Shown piece by piece: positions 1 through 6,972 of a stretch of 16,917 nt of DNA (position 1 is the stretch's first letter; the number at the start of each line of letters is the position of its first letter). Source of the DNA: Candidatus Gottesmanbacteria bacterium (GTDB lineage: Bacteria; Patescibacteriota; Microgenomatia; UBA10105; UBA927); contig JACPFZ010000042.1 in NCBI GenBank assembly GCA_016182725.1, positions 1 to 16,917 of the forward strand, written 5' to 3'. Below the pieces are notes generated by a model. That model saw only the letters and a program-made list of their open reading frames with translations, was not told where the DNA came from and searched no databases. The position numbers and the translations under genes were made by a program.

Positions 1-49
1 CAAAAAGGATGAGGAATCCCCAGGTGATGTAGCTTACTAGTTGCTTCAT
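1..49 (-). CDS. Start of a further membrane-type protein (partial, cut by window edge)
   Basis: An ATG at 49-47 follows the rseP TAA stop directly. A purine-rich GAGGGGGG stretch just upstream could serve as the ribosome binding site. The sixteen visible codons read MKQLVSYITWGFLILF, a hydrophobic start like a signal anchor or first membrane helix. The junction suggests it is the next gene of the rpsB-tsf-frr-rseP operon. The product cannot be named from so little sequence. Confidence 0.4.
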   Translation of the reverse strand, partial: MKQLVSYITWGFLILF

Positions 50-1150
50 TTACCCCCCTCTGGTAAGACGGAGTATATCATTGATGGAAACAAGGAAAAT
101 GAGCACAAAGAGAATAATCATGCCGATTTGGTGGGTAGAGCGTTCAAATGCCGGTTTCACTTTCCGCCCCAAGATCTTTTCCGCAAACACGAAAAGGAGT
201 CTTCCGCCGTCAAGCGCCGGGACAGGAAGCACATTCAAAACAGCTAAGTTGAGAGATAATATACTCATAAACTCCAAAACGGCAGGGAACCCAAACTTGA
301 CTGCCTGACCGGTGACTTGGGCAATGCCAATCGGACCGGCAACTTCTGCTCCCAACGGCTTGAAGGTCACGAGCCTTGCGATAATTTGCCCAATACCAAT
401 CACCATCTCTTTGGCTCGCGAAAGATTAATTTTTATCGCCTCTATGGGCGCTTGTTGCCAGGAGTATGTAATCGTCTTCGTATCGGAAATTGTTATCCCG
501 ATTGCTCCCTGGCCCGGACCCACGGTTTTGCGCGTCGTCACGGGAATTTTCTGCTCCTGTCCGCTTCGGACAATCGTCAATATCACTTGCTCTCCCAAGT
601 GCGCAAGGGTGATATGTTTCAGTTCTGCTGCACTCGTCAACTCCTTTGTGGACTGTTGCCCATCTGTCTCGTAGGTAATAGCCGCGACGACGTCGCCAGC
701 TGAAAGTCCAACTATCGCACCCGGCGAATCAGCCTGGATTTCTTTAATCGTCACTTTATTATCCGGTACGGTAAGCCCAACAGCAGCAAGAAGATAGGTG
801 GTAAGGACGATAGCCAGCAAAAAATTCATCGCAACACCGGCAGAAAGAATCAAAGACCGTTCCTTTTTACTCCTCATCCAAAAATATTCCTTTAACTTTT
901 CATTTTTAATTTTCAAGTTTACAGTTTCTTCGCCGTCTTCTCCTGCCAACCGTACAAATCCGCCGATCGGAAGCCAGTTGAGAGAATAGATGGTACCGTT
1001 CACTTTTTTGCCAATAATACGCGGCGGCAACCCGAATCCGAATTCTTCGACCTTCACACCCACGAGCCGCGCGACGAGGTAATGGCCAAGTTCATGGACA
1101 AACACGAGAAGAGACAAAATAATGAGAAAAACAACGGCAGTAACCAACAT
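50..1150 (-). CDS. rseP: RseP-type site-2 zinc metalloprotease (M50 family)
   Basis: This is an intramembrane metalloprotease that, in the family, cleaves membrane-bound anti-sigma factors and signal-peptide remnants. From the ATG at 1150 it is 366 aa. Helix 1 carries the zinc motif HELGH at about residues 19-23. A single PDZ-like segment lies at about residues 115-200. The C-terminal membrane motif PALDGGRLLF supplies the third ligand (LDG). E. coli RseP has two PDZ domains and about 450 residues, so this is the shorter one-PDZ type. A TTG at 1168 would add six residues, but the ATG at 1150 places the first helix right at the N terminus. Last complete gene of the rpsB operon, 59 nt after frr. 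Identity is secure; the substrate is not known. Confidence 0.93.
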   Translation of the reverse strand: MLVTAVVFLIILSLLVFVHELGHYLVARLVGVKVEEFGFGLPPRIIGKKVNGTIYSLNWLPIGGFVRLAGEDGEETVNLKIKNEKLKEYFWMRSKKERSLILSAGVAMNFLLAIVLTTYLLAAVGLTVPDNKVTIKEIQADSPGAIVGLSAGDVVAAITYETDGQQSTKELTSAAELKHITLAHLGEQVILTIVRSGQEQKIPVTTRKTVGPGQGAIGITISDTKTITYSWQQAPIEAIKINLSRAKEMVIGIGQIIARLVTFKPLGAEVAGPIGIAQVTGQAVKFGFPAVLEFMSILSLNLAVLNVLPVPALDGGRLLFVFAEKILGRKVKPAFERSTHQIGMIILFVLIFLVSINDILRLTRGG

Positions 1151-1175
1151 AATCCGACAAATAAACAAATCCGAT

Positions 1176-1205
1176 AAATACTACAAATTTGTAGTATTTG
1201 TAGTA
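1176..1205. repeat. 24-bp perfect palindrome with 9-nt direct repeat in the frr-rseP spacer
   Basis: AAATACTACAAA at 1176-1187 is followed at once by its reverse complement TTTGTAGTATTT at 1188-1199. The unit TTTGTAGTA occurs twice in tandem (1188-1196 and 1197-1205). The stem is AT-rich and has no loop, so it is a poor terminator. It could be a protein-binding site, an mRNA-stability or processing element, or simple-sequence expansion. Confidence 0.7.
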
Positions 1206-1209
1206 TTTC

Positions 1210-1770
1210 TTAGACTTGCATCAGTTCCGCTTCCTTCCTTTCTCCTAACCCATCGATTTCGGCGATAATTTCATCGGTTAATTCCTGTACCAGTTTTTCC
1301 CCGTGTTTTCGTTCGTCTTCGGAGATCGTGTTATCCGCTTCAAGCTTCCGTATATCTTTCATGGCTTCCTGACGGATTTGGCGGATCATGATGCGACCGC
1401 CTTCTAGTTTGGCTTTGGCAAGGCGCAAGTATTCGGCACGTCGCTCCTGGGTGAGGCTCGGAATGGTAATACGGATTATGTCGCCATCAACGACCGGAGT
1501 AAGCCCGATATTGGCTTCAAAGAGTCCCTTTTCAATCTCTGCAATAATAGAGGGATCAAACGGCGAAATCACCAACGTCTTGGCATCCATCGCAGCCGTG
1601 GTCGCAAGTTCCATGATTTGTAGCCGTTGACCGCCGTAAACGGGAATAATCACGTGTTCCACCAGTGCAGGAGTAGCCCGACCGGAACGAAGAGAAGAAA
1701 GATCAGTAGAGGTAACTTCGAGGGCGCGGCGCATGTTCTCTCGAGTCTTAGTGAGAATGGGTTCTATCAT
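1210..1770 (-). CDS. frr: Ribosome recycling factor
   Basis: RRF works with EF-G to split the post-termination ribosome and free mRNA and tRNA. The 186-aa product matches the usual length of about 185. It shows the family hallmarks: the N-terminal helix with LSSLRSGRATPALVEHV, the domain II start VYGGQRLQIMELATTA, the SPFDPSIIAEIEKGL segment, and the long C-terminal helices with LTQERRAEYLRLAKAKLEG. The ATG at 1770 lies 29 nt after the tsf stop and has no Shine-Dalgarno motif. The spacer is instead filled with a 9-nt tandem repeat (see 1772-1807). Operon partner of rpsB and tsf; pyrH, usually just upstream, is absent. Confidence 0.97.
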   Translation of the reverse strand: MIEPILTKTRENMRRALEVTSTDLSSLRSGRATPALVEHVIIPVYGGQRLQIMELATTAAMDAKTLVISPFDPSIIAEIEKGLFEANIGLTPVVDGDIIRITIPSLTQERRAEYLRLAKAKLEGGRIMIRQIRQEAMKDIRKLEADNTISEDERKHGEKLVQELTDEIIAEIDGLGERKEAELMQV

Positions 1771-1771
1771 T

Positions 1772-1807
1772 CTTAAGTATCTTAAGTTACTTAAGACACC
1801 TAAGTCA
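1772..1807. repeat. Four tandem 9-nt units spanning the tsf stop and frr leader
   Basis: On the plus strand the units are CTTAAGTAT, CTTAAGTTA, CTTAAGACA and CCTAAGTCA, end to end. Three contain the palindrome CTTAAG at an exact 9-nt period. The array fills the intercistronic gap and reaches over the last codons of tsf. It sits where the frr ribosome binding site should be. Confidence 0.75.
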
Positions 1808-2255
1808 ATGAGATTCTGCTGAATGTTCCCACGGTAATATTTTCGCCAAGCTTGGCGATTGCGTTTTTCATGAGTGCTTCCACTGTCAAGCGTTCATCGC
1901 GGATATAGTGTGATTTCAGAAGTTCTCTTACGTCTTTGGGATGAGTTGCGGTAACCTGAAGAGCAAGTTCTTGCGCTAGATGTTTAAATTCCGAGGTTCT
2001 GGCGACAAAATCTGTCTCACAGCGAAGCTCAACCAACACCCCCACCTGGCCGTTGGCATGGACATAGGATGCGATAATACCCTGTCCGGTCTCTTTCCCT
2101 TCTTTTTTGCTTGCTTTTTCAATACCTCGCTCTAAGAGAAGTTTCTTGGCCAATTCAAAATCGCCGTTTGTATCCTCCAAAGCCTGACGGCAATCAGCTA
2201 CCCCTGCATCCGTTTCCGCACGGAGTTTTTTCAAAAGATCCAATGAGATATTCAT
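1800..2255 (-). CDS. tsf: Elongation factor Ts, short form
   Basis: EF-Ts is the guanine nucleotide exchange factor for EF-Tu. The 151-aa protein has the N-terminal UBA-like domain (about residues 1-50: LLKKLRAETDAGVADCRQAL and DFELAKKLL) and the signature core with ELRCETDFVARTSEF, whose TDFVAR motif contacts EF-Tu. It ends in a tail of the IAKLGENITVGTFSRI kind. E. coli EF-Ts is about 283 aa and Thermus about 196, so this is a minimal version lacking the second core subdomain and coiled-coil. It starts 9 nt after rpsB and stops with TAG inside the repeat array ahead of frr. Identity is secure. Confidence 0.96.
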   Translation of the reverse strand: MNISLDLLKKLRAETDAGVADCRQALEDTNGDFELAKKLLLERGIEKASKKEGKETGQGIIASYVHANGQVGVLVELRCETDFVARTSEFKHLAQELALQVTATHPKDVRELLKSHYIRDERLTVEALMKNAIAKLGENITVGTFSRISLT

Positions 2256-2264
2256 AATTTAATT

Positions 2265-3008
2265 CTACTTCTTTTTTTCTTCCTTTTTCTCTTCCTGCTT
2301 TTTCGTCTTCTCTCCTTCTTTCTGCCGCAGTTCCTTGCCCTCTTTATACCCCTGAGCAATCACATGGGTAATGTATTGAATGGAGCCTACGGCATCGTCG
2401 TTAGCAGGAATCGGATACGTCATGCCAGTGGGATCTGCATTGGTATCCACCATGGCAACAATCGGCAACTCCCTGCGTTTTCCCTCACGCACCGCCGCGT
2501 CTTCTTTGCGCACATCGACAATGAATAACGCTTTAGGAACGTCCGTTAACAAAAGCACACCGCCGTAAAATACTTTCAAACGAGCAAGGTATCGTACGAG
2601 CTTGACCTGTTCATGTTTTGGGAACTTTTTCCATGCACCGGTTTCCTGTTCTTTCGTGAGGTGATTGATTTTATCAATATTTTTCTTAATGCTTTCCCAG
2701 TTGGTCAAAAATCCGCCGATCCAGCGCTCCACAAAATAGGGCGCGCCTACGGCTGTCGCTTCTTCTTTCACGACACCCGAGGCCTGGCGTTTGGTACCAA
2801 CAAACAGCACTTCCCCGCCGCCTGAAGTCACCTCTTTGACAAACCCTGCTGCAGCTTCCAGCCCGGCTTTAGTTTTGGCTAAATCAATAATATGGATCCC
2901 GTCTTTTTCGGTGTAAATAAAAGATGCAGCCTTCGGATGCCAACGTTCCGCCTTGTGTCCAAAGTGACAGCCTGCTTCCAAAAGTGCCTGAAGGGTAATT
3001 TCTTCCAT
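2265..3008 (-). CDS. rpsB: 30S ribosomal protein S2
   Basis: S2 binds late to the 30S subunit near the 16S 3' domain and is needed for S1 recruitment in bacteria that have S1. The 247-aa product has the conserved start LQALLEAGCHFGHKAERWHP, then GIHIIDLAKT, FVGTKRQA, YFVERWIGGFLTNWESIKKN, LFIVDVRKEDAAVREG, and IVAMVDTNADPTGMTYPIPANDDA. The C terminus is a lysine/glutamate-rich tail, common in compact genomes. First gene of the operon; a strong promoter lies about 80 nt upstream. The start has only a weak AG-rich ribosome binding site. Confidence 0.98.
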   Translation of the reverse strand: MEEITLQALLEAGCHFGHKAERWHPKAASFIYTEKDGIHIIDLAKTKAGLEAAAGFVKEVTSGGGEVLFVGTKRQASGVVKEEATAVGAPYFVERWIGGFLTNWESIKKNIDKINHLTKEQETGAWKKFPKHEQVKLVRYLARLKVFYGGVLLLTDVPKALFIVDVRKEDAAVREGKRRELPIVAMVDTNADPTGMTYPIPANDDAVGSIQYITHVIAQGYKEGKELRQKEGEKTKKQEEKKEEKKK

Positions 3009-3084
3009 ATCTTCTTTCTTCCGCCACTCACCTATTCGCTTTCATGCGACAAGAAGATGATCATGAGTGTGTGTAATAATGGGT

Positions 3085-3113
3085 ATTATAGACTGTTTCT
3101 GCTCTTTTAACAA
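3085..3113 (-). promoter_or_regulatory. Sigma-70-type promoter of the rpsB-tsf-frr-rseP operon
   Basis: On the minus strand TTGTTA (3113-3108) is followed by a 17-nt spacer and a perfect TATAAT (3090-3085). The predicted start near 3078 gives a leader of about 70 nt before rpsB. Position and quality fit a strong ribosomal-protein promoter. The glyA stop lies only 59 nt upstream. The spacer between contains CACACC-C-GGTGTG (3137-3149), a weak hairpin without a T-run. Confidence 0.8.
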
Positions 3114-3172
3114 GACTTGTAGCTTATGTACGTTTACACACCCGGTGTGGGTTAGCTTTACACCTAAGGAAT

Positions 3173-4507
3173 TTATGGTACTGGGAATTGCTTACAAAGT
3201 TTTTTGACCTGACTTGCTATACCCAGGAGGTTTTTACTGCGCCACAGTTCCTTTTTAACGGAGCCAACAAACTTACTTCGGTCTTCTTTGGCTTGAGGAA
3301 GCCGGTAATGGGCAACTTCACGAATCACTTCGGCAATCCATGTGCCAATGTGCTTCATCTCCTTCTCTTTCATGCCCCGGGTGGTGATAGCGGGCGTCCC
3401 AAGGCGAATGCCAGAGGGATAAAACGGCGGGTTGGGATCATGCGGGACTGCGTTGTAATTAATGACTATGCCGGCTACTTCCAGAGCTTCTGCAACAATA
3501 TTACCGACGACGCCCTGCGGGCGAAAATCCACAACCATAAGATGATTATCTGTGCCTCCAGTGGTCAATGTTAAACCTTCGCCTGTCAAGGTTTCTGAAA
3601 GTACCTTTGCATTCTTCACCACCTGTTTTGCGTATGCTTTAAATGTTAGTGTATCTGCTTCTTTTAGGGCAATGGCTATAGCGGCGGTTACGTTATCATG
3701 CGGCCCGCCCTGCAAACCCGGAAATACTGCTTTATCAATTTTGCCTGCCATATCCGGATCTTTTTTTAAACCCCGCTGGGTTACCATGAGCATTGCCCCC
3801 CTCGGTCCGCGCAGCGTCTTATGCGTCGTCGTCATAACCACATCAACGTACGGGACGGGCGATGGATGGACACCGCCAATGACCAGACCGGCAATATGCG
3901 AAATATCGGCAAGTAAAAATGCTCCAACCGCATCTGCTGTCTCCCGCCATGCCTTCCAGTCAAAAATCCGTGGGTATGCCGTTGTACCGACGACGATAAG
4001 CCGCGGATTGCTCATGACCGCCAAATCTTTCATTTTCGCTAAGTTAATCGTTCCATCCTCTTCTACGTCATATTGAATGGACCGGAAATATTTGCCGGAA
4101 AAGGTGATGGTCGGATGGCCATGCGTCAGGTGTCCGCCGGCAGAAAGTTTCAAGCCCATGATGGTGTCGCCGGCCTTTAGGAGGGCAAAGTAGACTGCAC
4201 TATTAGCAGGCGATCCGGAGTACGGCTGCACGTTGACATGCGGGACGCCAAAAAGTTTTTTGGCACGGGCAATTGCGATATCTTCTATTTGGTCAATAAA
4301 GCGATTGCCCTGATAGTAACGTTTATGCGGATAGCCCTCGGAATATTTATTAGTGAGTACTGACCCCATCGCCTCCCGCACTGCGGGAGATACGTAATTT
4401 TCCGACGGAATCATTTCCAGCACATCCCGTTGGCGCTTTTCCTCAAGCTTTATCAGTTTTTCAATCTGCAAGTCAATGGTATGAAGTTTTTTTGTTGTTG
4501 TGATCAT
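3173..4507 (-). CDS. glyA: Serine hydroxymethyltransferase
   Basis: This PLP enzyme converts serine and tetrahydrofolate into glycine and 5,10-methylene-THF, the one-carbon donor for thymidylate synthesis. The 444-aa protein shows MIPSENYVSPAVREA (about 32-46), TNKYSEGYPHKRYY, GVPHVNVQPYSGSPAN, SAGGHLTHG, the cofactor Asp in ADISHIAGLV (about 200-209), and the PLP lysine in TTTHKTLRGPRG (Lys230). The C-terminal domain includes GIRLGTPAITTRG. Length matches the family (about 410-450). The start is fixed by AGGAGG five nt upstream of the ATG. It has its own promoter and lies just downstream of the nucleotide-enzyme operon, which fits a role in thymidylate supply. Confidence 0.97.
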   Translation of the reverse strand: MITTTKKLHTIDLQIEKLIKLEEKRQRDVLEMIPSENYVSPAVREAMGSVLTNKYSEGYPHKRYYQGNRFIDQIEDIAIARAKKLFGVPHVNVQPYSGSPANSAVYFALLKAGDTIMGLKLSAGGHLTHGHPTITFSGKYFRSIQYDVEEDGTINLAKMKDLAVMSNPRLIVVGTTAYPRIFDWKAWRETADAVGAFLLADISHIAGLVIGGVHPSPVPYVDVVMTTTHKTLRGPRGAMLMVTQRGLKKDPDMAGKIDKAVFPGLQGGPHDNVTAAIAIALKEADTLTFKAYAKQVVKNAKVLSETLTGEGLTLTTGGTDNHLMVVDFRPQGVVGNIVAEALEVAGIVINYNAVPHDPNPPFYPSGIRLGTPAITTRGMKEKEMKHIGTWIAEVIREVAHYRLPQAKEDRSKFVGSVKKELWRSKNLLGIASQVKKLCKQFPVP

Positions 4508-4553
4508 ATAATCCTCCTAAGAAAAACGAATATGCAAACGAGGGTGGTGTATA

Positions 4554-4568
4554 TATGATCAGATCATA
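4554..4568. promoter_or_regulatory. 15-nt palindrome in the glyA leader
   Basis: TATGATC-A-GATCATA is a perfect inverted repeat about 47 nt upstream of the glyA start and about 30 nt downstream of the predicted transcription start. It could be an operator or a small RNA hairpin. No known riboswitch consensus was recognised in the leader. Confidence 0.35.
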
Positions 4569-4600
4569 GGTTATTTTTGCAGCAATCAGTTATCATTCTT

Positions 4601-4629
4601 ATTATACGCAATAATCTGATAAATGACAA
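4601..4629 (-). promoter_or_regulatory. Sigma-70-type promoter of glyA
   Basis: Minus strand TTGTCA (4629-4624), exact 17-nt spacer, perfect TATAAT (4606-4601). The predicted start near 4594 gives an 87-nt leader. It sits 27 nt beyond the stop of the last gene of the upstream operon, so glyA can be expressed independently of it. Confidence 0.8.
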
Positions 4630-4655
4630 CCGATCAGCAGAAACTTTTTTCATTG

Positions 4656-4847
4656 TTATTCCCCATGCGAAAACGTAACGGTAAACTCATCCAATGGAAC
4701 CACCAAGTGATCTGTCTCTCCTAAGTTAGGGTCCTTTATTTTTATGGTTTCGTATAACACTCCGCTTGTTCCTTCAACAAATGTTCTATCTCTTGTATCT
4801 CCATTATTCAAACCTTCTGCACATTGCTCATATTCTTGTTCTTTCAT
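4656..4847 (-). CDS. Hypothetical 63-aa acidic protein
   Basis: Not recognised. The ATG at 4847 is chosen over the upstream in-frame one at 4868 because an AAAGGAGGTGG ribosome binding site lies six nt before it. The product begins MKEQEYEQCAEGLNNG, is strongly acidic and has no membrane segment. The C-terminal half (LYETIKIKDPNLGETDHLVV) looks like a small beta-rich domain. It follows the P-loop gene by 17 nt and is the last gene of the nucleotide-enzyme operon. The strong ribosome binding site and operon position support real expression. Confidence 0.6.
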   Translation of the reverse strand: MKEQEYEQCAEGLNNGDTRDRTFVEGTSGVLYETIKIKDPNLGETDHLVVPLDEFTVTFSHGE

Positions 4848-4864
4848 GTTCCACCTCCTTTCTT

Positions 4865-5566
4865 TCACTTTGCAGGTGATGTTAGCTTCAGACCGGGACG
4901 GATATACATCTCGTATACATACCGAGATTCACTGAAATACCCGTCGTGATCATCATCGCGATTGATAAATTGATAATACCGGCTTCCAAGTTCTTTCGCC
5001 TGTTCTTTCGTCATTTCTCCTCCATCAGGGAAATAGGCGCGGAAAGTTTCCGGAGCCATGGCATCAGGGCGTTTACTTTCTCTGTATGCACGGACGGTAA
5101 GATTTGCTTCCACATCAAGAATAAAAACCGAGTCGGTCAAGTGATATTTTTTTACATAACCTACCAGGTGCCGAGCGCTTTGGCGTAATGGTTCTTTCTG
5201 TTTTCCAAAATGGATATCTGGACCAATAGCATATTCTGCTACGATAATTTTTGGCAACAAACGGTTTTTTGCAATTTTCGCAATCATGTTTCTATGCACT
5301 TGATTAAGAATCAAGCCGTCCAATACATGCACCTTACGGTGTCCCGGGGGGCCATCTGCAATAAGCTTACTGTGTCGACCGATTTTTGAACCGTCTTGAG
5401 AGGGTCGCGCGTGCCTCGTGTCCTTGAGGACCGCCTCCTCCAACCCCAGACGATCTGAAAGATATGCCACCTCTCTATGGTCTTCAGAAAGCAGGCTCCC
5501 CAAGTACCAAATCATGACGGATTTTCCACACCCAGGCTTGCCTATGACAATAATCGCATGAATCAT
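4865..5566 (-). CDS. P-loop NTPase, nucleotide-kinase-like, unknown substrate
   Basis: The start is taken at the ATG at 5566, which overlaps the tdk stop (ATGA). The longer open frame to 5722 runs inside tdk and has no family-like sequence. The 233-aa product opens with a beta-strand and Walker A, IVIGKPGCGKS (G9-S16). A later strand, KIIVAEYAIGPDIHFG, and a basic segment with VRAYRESKRPD could be the lid, and it ends in a tyrosine-rich tail. The overall plan resembles adenylate- or deoxynucleoside-kinase folds, but no specific family signature was recognised. Tight coupling with tdk and the Tmk-like gene suggests a phosphotransfer step on a nucleotide; this is inference. Confidence 0.7.
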   Translation of the reverse strand: MIHAIIVIGKPGCGKSVMIWYLGSLLSEDHREVAYLSDRLGLEEAVLKDTRHARPSQDGSKIGRHSKLIADGPPGHRKVHVLDGLILNQVHRNMIAKIAKNRLLPKIIVAEYAIGPDIHFGKQKEPLRQSARHLVGYVKKYHLTDSVFILDVEANLTVRAYRESKRPDAMAPETFRAYFPDGGEMTKEQAKELGSRYYQFINRDDDHDGYFSESRYVYEMYIRPGLKLTSPAK

Positions 5567-6162
5567 CCTTGATATATGTTGTGACACGTAGCACAAACGG
5601 GAATATAGGCTGCTTTTTGAGGACCGGTCGTACCGATGGATTGCGATACTCCTCCGGCAATACGCTCGGTATGTTGTGCTTTGCCTCCACAACGGACACA
5701 AATGGAAAAAAGCTCCAGACACTCGTCTGCCATCTTCATCAACGTCTTCGTCGCACCAAATTCTTGCTTCCGATAATCGTAAATGAGTCCATTTACATAC
5801 ACGTCTATTCCTTGTGCCAATAACTTTTCCACTACAGCAAGAAAACGGTCTTTCGGGAAAAAGTGCACGGCATCGATAATCACTTTGCCAATACCATCGC
5901 GGCCGACATACTGAAAAATCTTTTCAGGATCATCCATGCTAATATAGATAACCGGCAAAGGGCGCTCGTCATGGGACCGTGTATGACCCATGCCATTGAC
6001 CTTCTTTGCTTCTGCCTTGAAACACAAAATGCTGTAGTTTAAATTGGAAAGGACGGAAAAAAGGGTGAGGAGCTTGGTGGTTTTGCCGGCAAACATGGGT
6101 CCGGCAATCACCGTGAGTTTGCCCTGAGCGAGTGCTTTGCGAGTCGAATGGGTCTTTTCCAT
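5563..6162 (-). CDS. tdk: Thymidine kinase family protein (TK1 type) with altered catalytic motif
   Basis: TK1-type enzymes phosphorylate (deoxy)thymidine to dTMP with ATP. The 199-aa protein has Walker A GPMFAGKTTKL (G21-L31), the TRSHDER segment (61-67), the Walker B-like strand VIIDAVHFF (94-102), and a four-cysteine zinc site (CVRCG and CATCH near the C terminus). Family members have DE(A/G/V)QFF at the Walker B position, where the glutamate is the proposed catalytic base. Here it reads DAVHFF, with Ala98 in place of Glu. The GLD motif before the next loop is GLI. It starts directly after the Tmk-like stop and overlaps the next gene by ATGA. Family membership is secure; standard thymidine kinase activity is uncertain. 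Confidence 0.88.
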   Translation of the reverse strand: MEKTHSTRKALAQGKLTVIAGPMFAGKTTKLLTLFSVLSNLNYSILCFKAEAKKVNGMGHTRSHDERPLPVIYISMDDPEKIFQYVGRDGIGKVIIDAVHFFPKDRFLAVVEKLLAQGIDVYVNGLIYDYRKQEFGATKTLMKMADECLELFSICVRCGGKAQHTERIAGGVSQSIGTTGPQKAAYIPVCATCHNIYQG

Positions 6163-6780
6163 TTATATCGTCCCTTCTCCCCTTATACCACCACTAATAA
6201 TAGTACTCAAGTGGACATGTATCTGCTCAATGGACTGACTGGCATCAACTACCGTATGGGGTATATCGTTGAGCACCTCGGCGTAGGCTTTTTCTTTTTC
6301 CCGCAATGCATTAATGGTTTCAAACGTACCAAGCGATTCTCCGGTTACTTCTCGGCGTTTGGCAATTCTTGCCATAGCCTGCTCCGCAGATAAATGAAAG
6401 TAAAAAAGAACATCGGATGCGGGCTCAAAGCGAGCAAACTCTTGTCGTATCCATTCTCTATCCTTTTCAGTTTTCCCCTGATAGACCAATGCACTGACAT
6501 AATTTCGTAAACTGATCACCCATTCACCCCGCTCAAGGGCTGGTTTGATACCTTGGCGCACTCGATCATAACGGTCAGCAAGAAAAAGATATACCTCGGT
6601 AATATGGTCAATGCTTCGCTCTCTCCGCCACTCCGAAAGAAGAAGTTTTACCTCCGGCGTCGGGTGATACACGACGTGCGCCGTAATCCCTTTTTTAGCA
6701 AGAGAGTCTTTCAGAAGCTTTGCCTGCGTTTCTTTCCCCGTCCCGCTAATCCCTTCAAATATGATAAGTTTGCCTTTCAT
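6163..6780 (-). CDS. tmk: Thymidylate-kinase-like protein (divergent)
   Basis: Thymidylate kinase converts dTMP to dTDP. The 205-aa protein starts with the typical LIIFEGISGTGKETQAKLL (P-loop G10-T18), then LFLADRYDRVRQGIKPALERGEWVI and SALVYQG (about 96-102), in the usual order and length. Two signatures are changed. The dTMP-binding REPGGT stretch is replaced by YHPTPE. The DR(Y/H) motif before SxLxYQG reads LRNY (L91-Y94), losing the aspartate. It overlaps the upstream 59-aa gene by ATGA and abuts tdk. It is most likely a nucleotide monophosphate kinase of the Tmk family, but substrate use may differ. Confidence 0.85.
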   Translation of the reverse strand: MKGKLIIFEGISGTGKETQAKLLKDSLAKKGITAHVVYHPTPEVKLLLSEWRRERSIDHITEVYLFLADRYDRVRQGIKPALERGEWVISLRNYVSALVYQGKTEKDREWIRQEFARFEPASDVLFYFHLSAEQAMARIAKRREVTGESLGTFETINALREKEKAYAEVLNDIPHTVVDASQSIEQIHVHLSTIISGGIRGEGTI

Positions 6781-6956
6781 TGTACTTCCTCTGTATCCTG
6801 TTCACGTTCCCGTGCATCGCTCGTACAGTTTTCCCAGTTAATATCAGTCAGTGTTAAACCGGCTGCTCCCAGCACCTGAAACTGTTCATTCATTGGTTTA
6901 TGAGTTATCGTTGCTGCAAGAGCTGCAAGTTGCGCGATTCTTTCTGTATCTGGCAT
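6777..6956 (-). CDS. Hypothetical 59-aa protein, coupled to the Tmk-like gene
   Basis: Not recognised. The start at 6956 is preceded by AAGGAGG with seven nt spacing; the longer frame to 7085 lies inside the HD gene. The product begins MPDTERIAQLAALAATITHK, a short helix, continues with FQVLGAAGLTLTDINWENC, and has a highly charged tail. The stop overlaps the Tmk-like ATG (ATGA), suggesting translational coupling. No signal or membrane segment. Confidence 0.65.
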   Translation of the reverse strand: MPDTERIAQLAALAATITHKPMNEQFQVLGAAGLTLTDINWENCTSDAREREQDTEEVQ

Positions 6957-6972
6957 AAACATACCTCCTTTC

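Noticed and set aside
3137..3149. Terminator of glyA
   Set aside because: The hairpin CACACC-C-GGTGTG is short, with a one-base loop and no following T-run; not called as a terminator.
4508..4600. Riboswitch (glycine, THF or SAM type) in the glyA leader
   Set aside because: The 87-nt leader is AU-rich and shows none of the conserved cores I know; only a 15-nt palindrome stands out.
5567..5722. 52-residue N-terminal extension of the P-loop protein
   Set aside because: It lies inside tdk in another frame; the ATGA junction at 5563-5566 gives a start that places Walker A near the N terminus, as expected.
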